Source: Euperipatoides rowelli (lineage: Eukaryota; Onychophora; Udeonychophora; Euonychophora; Peripatopsidae). Taken from it: DNA of 16,106 bases. This document shows positions 9,048-16,060 of this stretch, in pieces; positions within the stretch are counted from its first letter, which is position 1, and every line of letters starts with the position of its first letter. The notes under the pieces were generated by a model. That model was given only the letters and a program-made list of their open reading frames with translations, did not search any database and was not told the DNA's origin. The position numbers and the translations under genes were made by a program. The stretch lies in assembly GCA_003024985.2 (NCBI GenBank), contig PXIH01S0023157.1; one strand, written 5' to 3'.

Positions 9048-9154
9048 AGTCGTATACAGTAGAACACCGGACACCAAAACTTTATTACACCCTGGAAACA
9101 CCTACACCAAAGAGATGACTTTTTGACCGCAATCTTGGCGTGACTTCCAATTAA
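9048..9154 (-). repeat. Right inverted end of the piggyBac-like element
   Basis: The reverse complement begins TTAATTGGAAGTCACG, continues CCAAGAT and then TGCGGTCAAAAAG (9131 to 9119), and reaches CTACTGTATACG near 9060-9049. The order of blocks is the same as at the left end. Confidence 0.55.
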
Positions 9155-9471
9155 AGTGCAGAAATATTTTCTAAAATGTGTCGCCAATATTATTCTAAAT
9201 TGAAAATGTAAAATAAAATTTTAACTTGAATGAAAGATGGAAACTATTTCAGAATTTTTTATTTCAAATTCCACATTATAATAATTTCATAAATACTTCA
9301 AGAATTGTAGGTATTATATACTGTACATACTGTATTAATTTTTTAATAAATTTAGATGTTTTTACATGGATGTATAACTGTTTGGGTTAGAAGGTGGCTA
9401 TAAGAAAGAATTTAATAATTCAAGAAATCCAACTAATTATGTAGGGTGGTATTCATACTTTTATTCAATAG
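9155..9471. other. AT-rich spacer
   Basis: Nothing coding is visible. Two TACTGTA heptamers lie 10 bp apart near 9319-9335. A usable splice acceptor (CTTTTATTCAATAG) ends at 9471, upstream of the 78-aa ORF. Confidence 0.35.
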
Positions 9472-9493
9472 TGCTGCATAAGAAATATTAAAA

Positions 9494-9730
9494 ATGAGTG
9501 ACAAAAAATCCCACATGGCTACAAATAAGTTTTTAAAAATGTACAGCAGTTCTGCTGTTCCTGGAGTAATTGGAACTCCAGAGTTTGGTATTCAATTGGC
9601 AGCAAAGTTCATAGCTCCTTTTACTCAAAAATTAAAAAAATTTATCCCAGGCCAGAGGTTCCAGGGAGCCAAAATTCCATCAACTTTATCAGGGCTTTCA
9701 ACTAAATCAAAAATCACTGTGCTAGGATGA
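9494..9730 (+). CDS. Unidentified 78-aa basic protein
   Basis: The ORF starts MSDKKSHMATNKFLKMYSSS and ends KSKITVLG before TGA. The start context AAAAATGAG is acceptable, and an in-frame TAA lies five codons upstream (9479), so this ATG is the first possible start. The product is basic, with a mildly hydrophobic amphipathic centre (GIQLAAKFIAPFTQKLKKFI). It has no clear membrane span or known motif. Codon composition is less AT-rich than the flanks, which favours real coding. An acceptor-like AATAG at 9471 would make it the last exon of a gene with an upstream non-coding exon. AATAAA at 9866-9871 could end the transcript. It lies in the same region as the possible intron between 3063 and 9951. 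No family is recognised, and a retrocopy is possible. Confidence 0.45.
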   Translation: MSDKKSHMATNKFLKMYSSSAVPGVIGTPEFGIQLAAKFIAPFTQKLKKFIPGQRFQGAKIPSTLSGLSTKSKITVLG

Positions 9731-9950
9731 GTGGTTGAGGAATGGTGAACCTTACTAATAGACATTTCTACTTAAATGTATAAGTAGATCTTTTATTATA
9801 TTGCTTACTGTAGATATTAAAAAAAATATTTCATCCTGTTATATTTAGAATTATAGTTTTAAATTAATAAATTCACTTAGGTGTTGTTTAGCTTATTTAT
9901 AGTAAAAATATATTTACTCTTTTTGTAGAACAAAATTTTCATTTTTGCAG

Positions 9951-9984
9951 CGATGGAGAGGATATGAAGTGGTATGAGATTTAA
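9951..9984 (+). CDS. Candidate tiny terminal exon (DGEDMKWYEI)
   Basis: A strong acceptor (TTTTCATTTTTGCAG) ends at 9950. The following frame C-GAT-GGA reads DGEDMKWYEI and then TAA (9982-9984). Joined to the donor-like site at 3063 (phase GG|), it gives an uninterrupted frame ...GDGDGEDMKWYEI, extending the glycine/aspartate linker of the lysine-rich exon. The phase agreement and the acceptor support a real exon, but one match in three is expected by chance and the implied intron is 6.9 kb. The sequence after it is AT-rich and would be 3' UTR. Confidence 0.35.
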
Positions 9985-10484
9985 GATTTTATTCCAAACT
10001 GCAACAAAAGGGATTAAGAAAAAGAGAATGGCTTTCTAAATTGGAACATTTTGTTTCTTAATGTCATGTGAAAAATATTTGATGAAATTTACTGTCTATT
10101 CTGATTTCAATATTGTATGTAATAGTATATGTTGGGCTCTAGGTAAGACCTGCCTTGCCAGGGGTCTGATATTGAATTATCAACCATTTTTCTTTCAAAC
10201 CACCTGTCAAAATTTGGAGTTAAAATTTTTCTATTTTCACTAGAATTTATAAATGTGTAGCATACTGTGAATACTCCACAATCACTTGCTACTCCAGCAG
10301 GTTGGGGACAGAAATCTGCAACCTAGCCTTTATATCTAGTAATCATGAAGTGCACCGCTAAAAATGATACATCCTAAAAACGAATAGGGAAAACAATATT
10401 AGCTGGCCAAACTCCTCTCAAATTACCTAGCCGAGACAATAATGTTATGAAACAATCTAGCAAAATATTATTACAAAAGGTTAC
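9985..10484. other. UTR or intron-like stretch
   Basis: No secure exon. On the minus strand a short segment at about 10318-10284, after GTTGCAG, could code RFLSPTCWSSK and a stop, phase-compatible with the exon at 10573-10485, but it is too short to trust. A plus-strand ORF at 10061-10243 has background composition. Confidence 0.3.
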
Positions 10485-10573
10485 CTTCTGACAGTAACAA
10501 CTACATTTGTTTTTACATAAGCCTTCTCATCAGCCAGAAGGGAACGGCTGACTTTAATAGCCCATTCACATGC
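10485..10573 (-). CDS. Candidate internal exon (ACEWAIKVSRSLLADEK...)
   Basis: On the minus strand the acceptor is CATCCCTTAG before 10573 and the donor is CAGAAG|GTAACC at 10485/10484. The exon is 89 nt (29 codons plus 2 nt). It reads ACEWAIKVSRSLLADEKAY, then VKTNVVVTVR, in an even mix of residue types with much higher GC than the flanks. The pattern suggests a helix followed by a beta-strand. I do not recognise the family. The only upstream exon seen on this strand (12277-12135) ends in a phase that does not join directly, so a further exon would be needed if they belong together. Confidence 0.45.
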
Positions 10574-10948
10574 CTAAGGGATGGAATCAAATATTAATCA
10601 TTTTTTATCAATTTTATATCGTAAATGAACACCCCAACACACAAAAAAATTAAGCTTTTAGCCAAGATATTTTTTTTTTAAATTTACATTTTTTAAAAAA
10701 AACAACAATGTTGTTACATAAATTTTTCTTTTTTTAAAAAAAAACAATTTTTCTTTTCCATAAAAACTAAAAAAAAAAAATTATCCCTGAAATATAACTT
10801 TAATTTGTCTTAAAATAAAACCATAATTAATAATTGTTAGCAAGTACAATTATTCTGGATGACAATGAGTTTGTACTGATCACAATAAACTTAGTCTTAT
10901 AGAGTTATGTAACAGATATTTAAATATAGTCTTGTTTTTATTTTTTAG

Positions 10949-11011
10949 CCAAAAGATGCAAATAAAATGCAGAAAGCTTGCTTTATACCAATAGAAGTGT
11001 GCATTCTAAAG
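10949..11011 (+). CDS. Weak candidate exon (PKDANKMQKACFIPIEVC...)
   Basis: A good acceptor (CTTGTTTTTATTTTTTAG) ends at 10948. The next 21 codons read PKDANKMQKACFIPIEVCIL, with a weak donor AAAG|GTTTTA at 11011. The IPIEVC string loosely recalls the PLEVC motif of Argonaute PAZ regions, but the surrounding residues do not match well enough to name it. No partner exon was found. It may be a chance open stretch behind a T-rich tract. Confidence 0.25.
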
Positions 11012-11339
11012 GTTTTACTCATAAATTGATAAAACATATACTGTATATTCAATACATAAAAGTTAAGAAGTTTGAAATATAACCTACACGGACCTAGAAG
11101 ACTTGAAACAATATCAAATTTTTTTTTATAAAATAAAAATTACCAAAAAAAAAAAAAAAAAAAAAAATAATATCTAAGTTTAAATTTTACCACCTTTTAA
11201 ATTTTTTGAACTGGAATACTTGCTATAGGAGCTTACTGGTAGAAAATAGAAGGTAATATAAAAAAGTTTATAGAAAAAAAAAAAGGTAAATTTTAAGATA
11301 GTATACTTTTAATGTTTTGCATGCACCAATGCAACATTT
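11012..11339. other. AT-rich stretch with a 23-bp A run
   Basis: Nothing coding seen. A 23-base A run lies at 11145-11167, and a TACTGTA heptamer lies near 11040. Confidence 0.4.
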
Positions 11340-11431
11340 GGTCAGTTACCTAAGGTTTCATAGGCCTTTGCCAGTAGAATGAGTCCGCTATTCGGGAGTA
11401 GTTCCTCACCTTTGAATAAAATTTAAGCATA

Positions 11432-11510
11432 ATGAGCGAAATATTGCTTGATGATCTTTTACAGGCTAAAATCGATCATTCGATGTATGCAAAGGAAGAT
11501 GGTACTAAAG
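11432..11510 (+). CDS. First coding exon of a small two-exon gene
   Basis: ATG at 11432 follows a GC-richer, 5'-UTR-like segment (about 11340-11410) and an in-frame TAA six codons upstream, so it is a genuine first ATG. The exon reads MSEILLDDLLQAKIDHSMYA, then KEDGTK, and ends ACTAAAG|GTAAAC at 11510, a good donor, leaving one base of the next codon. Joined to 12667 it continues without interruption. The N-terminus is acidic and amphipathic (EILLDDLLQAKI). No family is recognised. A minus-strand exon (12277-12135) lies in the intron. Confidence 0.5.
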
Positions 11511-12134
11511 GTAAACAAATATGATTTCCAGTACATCCGGCAATGGTGGACAGTCATAGCTTTTCTGGCATTTACACAATAGCTATACAATTTAGAATAT
11601 AAGCTTTCTAGAGAAACATTCCAAAAAAAATATTTTTTTTAATAGTGTAGCTATTTTTACTCCATTTGGTTAATATATTTTTTTACAATAGTGCTAAATA
11701 GTTTTTCTGACATATCTTTTAACCCTATTTCAATTGAACACACATGGGAGATAAAATCCCTGGAGAATTAGTGAAATTTGATGCCAGCAATAATTTATGT
11801 CATGTACAGTATGTCAAACTATAGAGAAAACAGGTGAAAGATAAATTTCCAATAAATTGGAGAATTAGATTACTGCTCTACTTTTTTGAGATTTTCTCAA
11901 GACTCGAATCGTAGACAATCACTAATGACTAAGATCATGTGATCCGCCAAACATAGCAGCATGTTAACTCATTTAAAACAACATGGGCCACCGGCGCCAT
12001 CTATGAAAATTATATTCATAAAATATTTGTTCTGCATTTAAATTTATTATAAAAGAGGATTTCTAAATATACACAAACATACAAACCAATTTTAATAGGA
12101 TTAATAAGGAACTATTGTAGGTGATTGTACGCAC
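11511..12134. other. Intronic sequence shared by opposite-strand candidates
   Basis: It lies in the intron of the plus-strand two-exon gene and downstream of the minus-strand first exon. A minus-strand ATGGCGCCGGTGG start-like context sits at 12000-11988, but the frame closes after 21 codons without a donor. A 26-codon plus-strand ORF at about 11743-11823 (MGDKIPGELVKFDAS) has no splice or context support. Confidence 0.3.
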
Positions 12135-12277
12135 CAGTGTTTTTTCATAGTCTCTTCCTTTTCATCATCTAGCTTCCTTGTTGAACCTGCAGCAATAGTA
12201 ATAGTGTCCTCCTCATCAATATCCATTGAATTTAATGAAGTTTGAGAGATATATAACCAACAGGAAGCACCAGACAT
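12135..12277 (-). CDS. First coding exon of a minus-strand gene
   Basis: The minus-strand ATG at 12277 opens a frame reading MSGASCWLYISQTSLN, then MDIDEEDTITIAAGSTRK, then LDDEKEETMKKH. It ends CACTG|GTGCGT at 12135, a good donor, leaving two bases. An in-frame TAA lies a few codons upstream with no acceptor between, so this is a first coding exon. The second Met (in ATTCAATGGAT) has the better start context and may be the true start. The product is acidic with a charged lysine/glutamate end. No family is recognised. It is antisense to the intron of the plus-strand gene at 11432-12752. Confidence 0.5.
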
Positions 12278-12666
12278 CGAAACATTGATTTAATTAAAAT
12301 CTTATTTCCAAGAAAAAAATTAGTTGGGTCGCATTTCTCTTGCGACATCCGAGTAACAAAATTATCTGTCGAGATTTAATTCTTGGAGATTTTAACTCCA
12401 GTGAGTGATCACCCTAAGTGGATAATCTATTCACCGGTCTTTTAAAAAATAATGCCGTCCATGCTTACAGTCCAATATGGAAATATATTATGAAGTAACA
12501 TACATGGAGATTTTGAATGCAAATGAAAATATTTAGTGCATTACTTGTACAAGAATTTTCAGATAGATGTTTTCTATAATGTGCTCAAAACATACGTAAA
12601 GTAATGACAAAACCGAAGAGTTAAAACTATGGAGTTAACCATTTAATTTGATAATTTTACATCTAG

Positions 12667-12752
12667 GTGGAGGCATAATTCTCAAGACCATGGATTGGGT
12701 TAATCGTTTCTATGATCCAATTCATTCGTTTAATCCTCTCGCTAGAAAATAA
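12667..12752 (+). CDS. Second and last exon of the small two-exon gene
   Basis: The acceptor TTGATAATTTTACATCTAG ends at 12666. With the single base carried from 11510, the frame reads GGGIILKTMDWVNRFYDPIH, then SFNPLARK and TAA at 12750-12752. The joined product is 54 aa. GC content and residue variety are clearly above the AT-rich surroundings. WVNRFYDPIHSFNPLAR has several aromatic residues and prolines, unlike translated AT noise. No known domain is recognised. It could be a micropeptide or a conserved short subunit. Confidence 0.48.
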
Positions 12753-13115
12753 AATTTGTGGAAAATCAATTTACCGTTACAAAATAATCTGCTTCATAAC
12801 TGCTTCACATTCACTGTAAGCTGGAAGTTATCAATGAACCATCATTTTGAGAACTTTTCAAAGAGGGAAAATTGTCATGGCTTCCATAATGGTCATTCTA
12901 TCAATAGAAATGTTGCTGTTTCCCTCTTTTTATCTTTGCAACAAATAAATTTTTACGTATGCGAAAAAAAAAACATTGATAATATTCTGGTACTTTTACA
13001 GTAGAATATCATCTAAAATACAAGATGTTGCTAATGTATTTAAGAAAAGTTTATGTCTGTTATAAATTCAATCATGCTCCAATACAAGTAGTATATTTAT
13101 TATGGAAGTGCAAAG
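12753..13115. other. AT-rich stretch, no gene
   Basis: A plus-strand ORF at 12756-13004 has no start context, splice signal or recognisable motif and is AT-driven. AATAAA at 12749-12754 overlaps the stop of the two-exon gene, and others lie near 12945. Confidence 0.35.
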
Positions 13116-13215
13116 CTAGTTGTGGATAGTAAATTTGATGAGGCGATCATCTTGGCAGTTTTCTGAAGTGACGATTAATCTACGGTTGCCCACGTTTCTT
13201 TTGAGTACAAAACCA
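13116..13215 (-). CDS. Candidate terminal exon (…RRLIVTSENCQDDRLIKF…)
   Basis: The minus-strand acceptor ATTCAATTTAG lies just before 13215. The frame with one leading base reads GFVLKRNVGN, RRLIVTSENCQDD, RLIKFTIHN and a TAG at 13118-13116. Alternating hydrophobic and charged residues suggest beta-strands, and GC content is well above the flanks. The acceptor tract is purine-rich and so not strong. It may be the 3' end of a gene whose other exons lie at 15106-15237 and 16022-16060, but the joining phase is not established. Family not recognised. Confidence 0.4.
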
Positions 13216-13808
13216 CTAAATTGAATCTTTTATATAAATCTACAATCAAATATGGATAATAATAGGTCTACTATTAATAATTTTTTTTACTATAAATCGA
13301 GGAATTAGTCAAAGCAACAACAAAAAAATTTTCAAATGGTTAAATAATTTTTAGAAATATACTGTAAATGATAATTGTGAAGTAATTTAAAATTAATACT
13401 GAATTAAATTGTGTAAAATAAATATATTTTTCTTATTTGAATCTAATTATTGGTTTAATGAACATCCGTATACAAATTGTTTTTTTTTTTCTCTTTCTTG
13501 TGGGTGTTTGTTTACGGATTTGCATTATTCATCTTTAATAATTGCTTCCTGCTTTGCATTGTTCTTTATCTTAACATTTTCATTTCTTATAATGAAATTA
13601 TTAAAAATAAATTTTTGCATATTCTAAATGTTTAGGTATTTAATAATGAGTTGTTTATATGCTTCTACATAATAGTTCAAAGAATACCCAGTGCTTAATA
13701 ATACTGTAATTTGTAATAGTCATATCCTTATACTTTGAAAATAAAATAAACCTGAGAATCAAATATATCCGTGATTTTTATAAAATAGGCCTACAGTAAA
13801 TATAATTT
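13216..13808. other. AT-rich stretch, no gene
   Basis: The plus-strand ORF 13409-13627 is a phenylalanine/leucine-rich reading of T-rich DNA and is not supported. TACTGTA or TACAGTA heptamers occur at 13361, 13703 and 13795. Confidence 0.4.
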
Positions 13809-13812
13809 TTAA

Positions 13813-14760
13813 CCTGCGGTCGTCGTGGTCAGAAAGTTACGAGTAGTCGCGGTGTATCGGTGAGATACATGTGTATATTTCAAAATATATAACAGATATA
13901 AAGAAACTTAAATAGTATTTTTTTTTGTTCTATTTTTTATCAGGAATTTTTATATATATAAAAAAAAAATCCAACATACATATTTTTTTTACGAATCTAT
14001 TTCTAAATATTGGCATACAACAGAAATCATTACAGGTCGTATTTACTCTATGTCCAAATAATACATTGTTAAATATTTCAAAATCTATAACAGATACAAA
14101 ATAACATAGTATTTTTTGTTCAATTTTTTATCATGAATTTTAATATACTGTATATAAAAAAAATCCAACAGACATATTTTTTTTAAATGATTGTCTAAAT
14201 GTCAGCATTCATTGCGCTTGTATTTACTGTATGTACAAATAATACATTGTTAAATATTTCAAAATCTATAACAGATAGAAAAAAAACTTAAATAGTATTT
14301 TTTGTTCTTTTTTTTATCAGGAATTTTAATGTATAAAAAAAATCCAACAAACATATTTTTTTAATGAATTTTTTTCTAAATGTCGGCTATAATAAAAAAG
14401 AAAAGCCAGTTCTTACATTTTCCATTGCTGTTTCTCTGTTGTTGGAGATAGGATTTTTTGGTTTTGATTTTTGAAATCTGCATTAAATTCTGATTTTAAA
14501 AATGTATAAATTTATTGCTAAATGTTTTATAATATTTGAATTACGTTAAAAAATGTGAGTAGTCGCGGTGTATCTGACAGATAAAATCATAGGAAATCAA
14601 TATATGCCTTGCCGTCACAACACCGGCTAATTGACTGATGTAAAAACTCATTAATTCAGGCACATAAAAGGCTGTATAATATTCTAGCTCAGCGCATTAG
14701 CTAGAAATTAATTTTTAAAAATGAATTATGTATCTCACAGATATCTCGACGACTGCAAGG
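13813..14760. mobile_element. TTAA-flanked MITE, probably piggyBac-mobilised
   Basis: TTAA at 13809-13812 and at 14761-14764 bound inverted ends. The left end reads CCTGCGGTCGTCG (13813-13825). The right end in reverse complement reads CCTTGCAGTCGTCG (14760-14747). Both arms reach a shared TGAGATACAT (13861-13870 and the complement of 14728-14737). The inside has no transposase. It holds three AT-rich tandem copies of about 190 bp and an internal copy of the subterminal sequence. TTAA duplications and ends starting CC point to piggyBac-type mobilisation. The ends differ from those of the larger element at 3720-9150, so another transposase family member would be needed. Confidence 0.68.
13876..14392 (+). 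repeat. Three tandem copies of a ~190-bp AT-rich unit
   Basis: The landmark TATTTCAAAAT-TATAACAGATA begins at 13876, 14074 and 14255, giving periods of 198 and 181. Each unit also carries TAGTATTTTTTG, ATCAGGAATTTT (ATCATG in copy two), and ATCCAACA-ACATATTTTTTT in the same order. All three lie inside the MITE. Confidence 0.88.
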
Positions 14761-14764
14761 TTAA

Positions 14765-15000
14765 ATAAATGGGTCACTATTTGGTAACATAATTTATTCT
14801 AAAATTCTACTAGATGGTTTTTGTGATTTACTCTTATTTCAACATTAATTACAATATACAGGATAAGAATTTACCATTTAGGTTAACTTGACCTAATAGT
14901 TAACAATCACAAAAAGTGAATTTATAATATTTAATCAGTTATACAGATGCCAACTGCCTCTATTTGGAGGAATCCTTACAATTTTAGATGTAGTAATCTT
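14765..15000. other. AT-rich spacer
   Basis: No supported feature. A short minus-strand open piece (IPPNRGSWHLYN and stop, near 14977-14942) lacks a good acceptor. Confidence 0.3.
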
Positions 15001-15105
15001 TTATGATCAAATCTTAAGCATCATGTTTTTCAAATATAGTTTTAGAGTAATTTGAATAAATGATTTAACTTTTTTTCTTTTTCCAAGCTCAATATTTGTT
15101 TCTAC

Positions 15106-15237
15106 TGTAATGATCCGTTGAGGAGTGATAACCTGGATGATTGATAGATTGCCACCAGCTAAGGTAATCACAGGCTCAGAGAACATCCCAGAATAGGAAT
15201 GGAAAAAACAGGAGCTCTCAACTCTGCTTTGAAAGAA
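15106..15237 (-). CDS. Candidate exon (…SGMFSEPVITLAGGNLS…)
   Basis: The minus strand from 15237 stays open for 76 codons, to 15007. The GC-rich part reads FFQSRVESSCFFHSYSGMFS, then EPVITLAGGNLSIIQVITPQ, then RIIT, after which composition falls to lysine/AT background. A donor-like ACA|GTAGAA lies at 15106. The acceptor may be GTTTTAG just before 15237. A stronger T-rich acceptor (TTTTTTTCTGTAG) lies 18 bases further upstream. From that site a different frame (GINCFSSFKAELRAPVFSIP) is also open and would fit the phase of the exon at 16022-16060, but it stops after about 28 codons. Which frame is coding is unresolved. A conserved non-coding or transposon-derived segment is also possible. Confidence 0.35.
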
Positions 15238-15398
15238 CTAAAACAGTTTATTCCACTACAGAAAAAAATAATTATCAGCAACTTGCTGGTAAATAACAAT
15301 GTATAAATAATAAGAAGCCCCTTAATGTTAAATTGTCAGCTCAAGAGATCAAACTGCCAGACCAACCACATAAAATAAAAATAAATACTTGTCGGAAG

Positions 15399-16018
15399 TG
15401 GAAGATCCACTCCAAGCAAGTGAGACAATCAAAACATGTGAGCTGCATTCTTTTATCATTAAGAATGTGCCCATATACAAAATAAACAATGAATACAATA
15501 ACATTGATTTGCATATGTAAAATATGTTACTTATTAGAAATGGCAAGAGCCACTCCAAGCAAATAGGACAATCAAAGCATGTGTGCTGCATTCTTTTATA
15601 ATTAAGAATGTGCACATGTGCAAAATAAACAATGAATAAATTAACAATTTGCATATATAAAAGTTATTAGAAATTGCAAGAGCCATTGCAAGCAAGTTAG
15701 ACAAAGCATGTGTGCTGCATTGTTTTATCATTAATGTGCACATATGCAAAATAAACAAAGAATAAATTAACATTGATTTGCATATGTAAAAGAAGTTAGT
15801 TACTTAGAAATGGCAAGAGCCACCCCAAGAAAGTAGGACAATCAAAGCATGTGTGCTGCATTATTTTATCATAAAGAATGTGCACATATGCAAAATAAAC
15901 AATGAATAAATTAACATTAATTTGCATATATAAAAAGTTATTTGAAATAGCAAGAGCCACTCCAAGTGAGTCAAAGTGCATCATTCTTTTATAATTAAAA
16001 ATGTGCACACATGCAACA
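15399..16018 (+). repeat. Minisatellite: five units of ~137 bp
   Basis: The landmark TGGCAAGAGCCACTCCAAG (with variants) begins at 15399, 15541, 15674, 15811 and 15948, giving periods of 142, 133, 137 and 137. Each unit continues ACAATCAAAGCATGTG, TGCATTCTTTTAT, AAGAATGTGCACAT, CAAAATAAACAATGAAT and TTTGCATATGTAAAA; the last unit is truncated. Three overlapping minus-strand ORFs (15349-15654, 15534-15773, 15796-16074) read through it, but unit lengths are not constant modulo 3 and the frames drift, so coding is unlikely. It appears to lie in an intron between the minus-strand candidates at 16022-16060 and 15106-15237. Confidence 0.92.
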
Positions 16019-16021
16019 TAC

Positions 16022-16060
16022 CTATCAAGTGTCATGCATTCAGCGTGATCCTCACACATT
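16022..16060 (-). CDS. Candidate 39-nt micro-exon (MCEDHAECMTLD)
   Basis: On the minus strand the acceptor TTTGTATTTTATCAG ends at 16061 and the donor ATAG|GTATGT begins at 16021, both good matches to consensus. Only one of three frames is open: A-ATG-TGT-GAG, reading MCEDHAECMTLD with two trailing bases. The balanced composition next to an AT-rich minisatellite supports a real small exon. It is too short to assign. The upstream part of the gene lies beyond the window. Confidence 0.4.

Larger units (their letters stand above)
3720..9150 (+). mobile_element. Fossil piggyBac-like transposon with nested insertions
   Basis: The proposed limits are TTAA at 3716-3719 and TTAA at 9151-9154, the target duplication typical of piggyBac. 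The two ends match in inverted orientation. TGCGGTCAAAAAG (3746-3758) is exactly complementary to 9119-9131, and weaker matches run outward (AAGAT, CG-CC) and inward (TTTGGTGT, GTACTGTATRCG). Transposase remains lie inside on the plus strand in two pieces, 4564-5036 and 7341-7678, split by a retrotransposon. Removing that 2.3 kb leaves about 3.1 kb, reasonable for the family. The ends are decayed and lack the usual CCC start, so the exact limits are uncertain. The element is inactive: it has a stop codon, a frameshift and missing catalytic regions. Confidence 0.6.

Noticed and set aside
10061-10243. Plus-strand ORF of 60 aa
   Set aside because: Background AT-rich composition, no family resemblance, no splice support.
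11980-12003. CTCF-like or insulator site (GGCGCCATCTA; related AGATGGCGC at 8160)
   Set aside because: Only the AGATGGCGC core fits; the flanking half of the consensus is absent. The 8160 copy belongs to a duplicated repeat.
12756-13004. Plus-strand ORF of 82 aa
   Set aside because: Poor start context directly after the stop of the two-exon gene, with no motif. Probably an open stretch of the 3' UTR.
13409-13627. Plus-strand ORF of 72 aa resembling a membrane protein
   Set aside because: The hydrophobic residues come from a T-rich tract. No start context or conservation signal.
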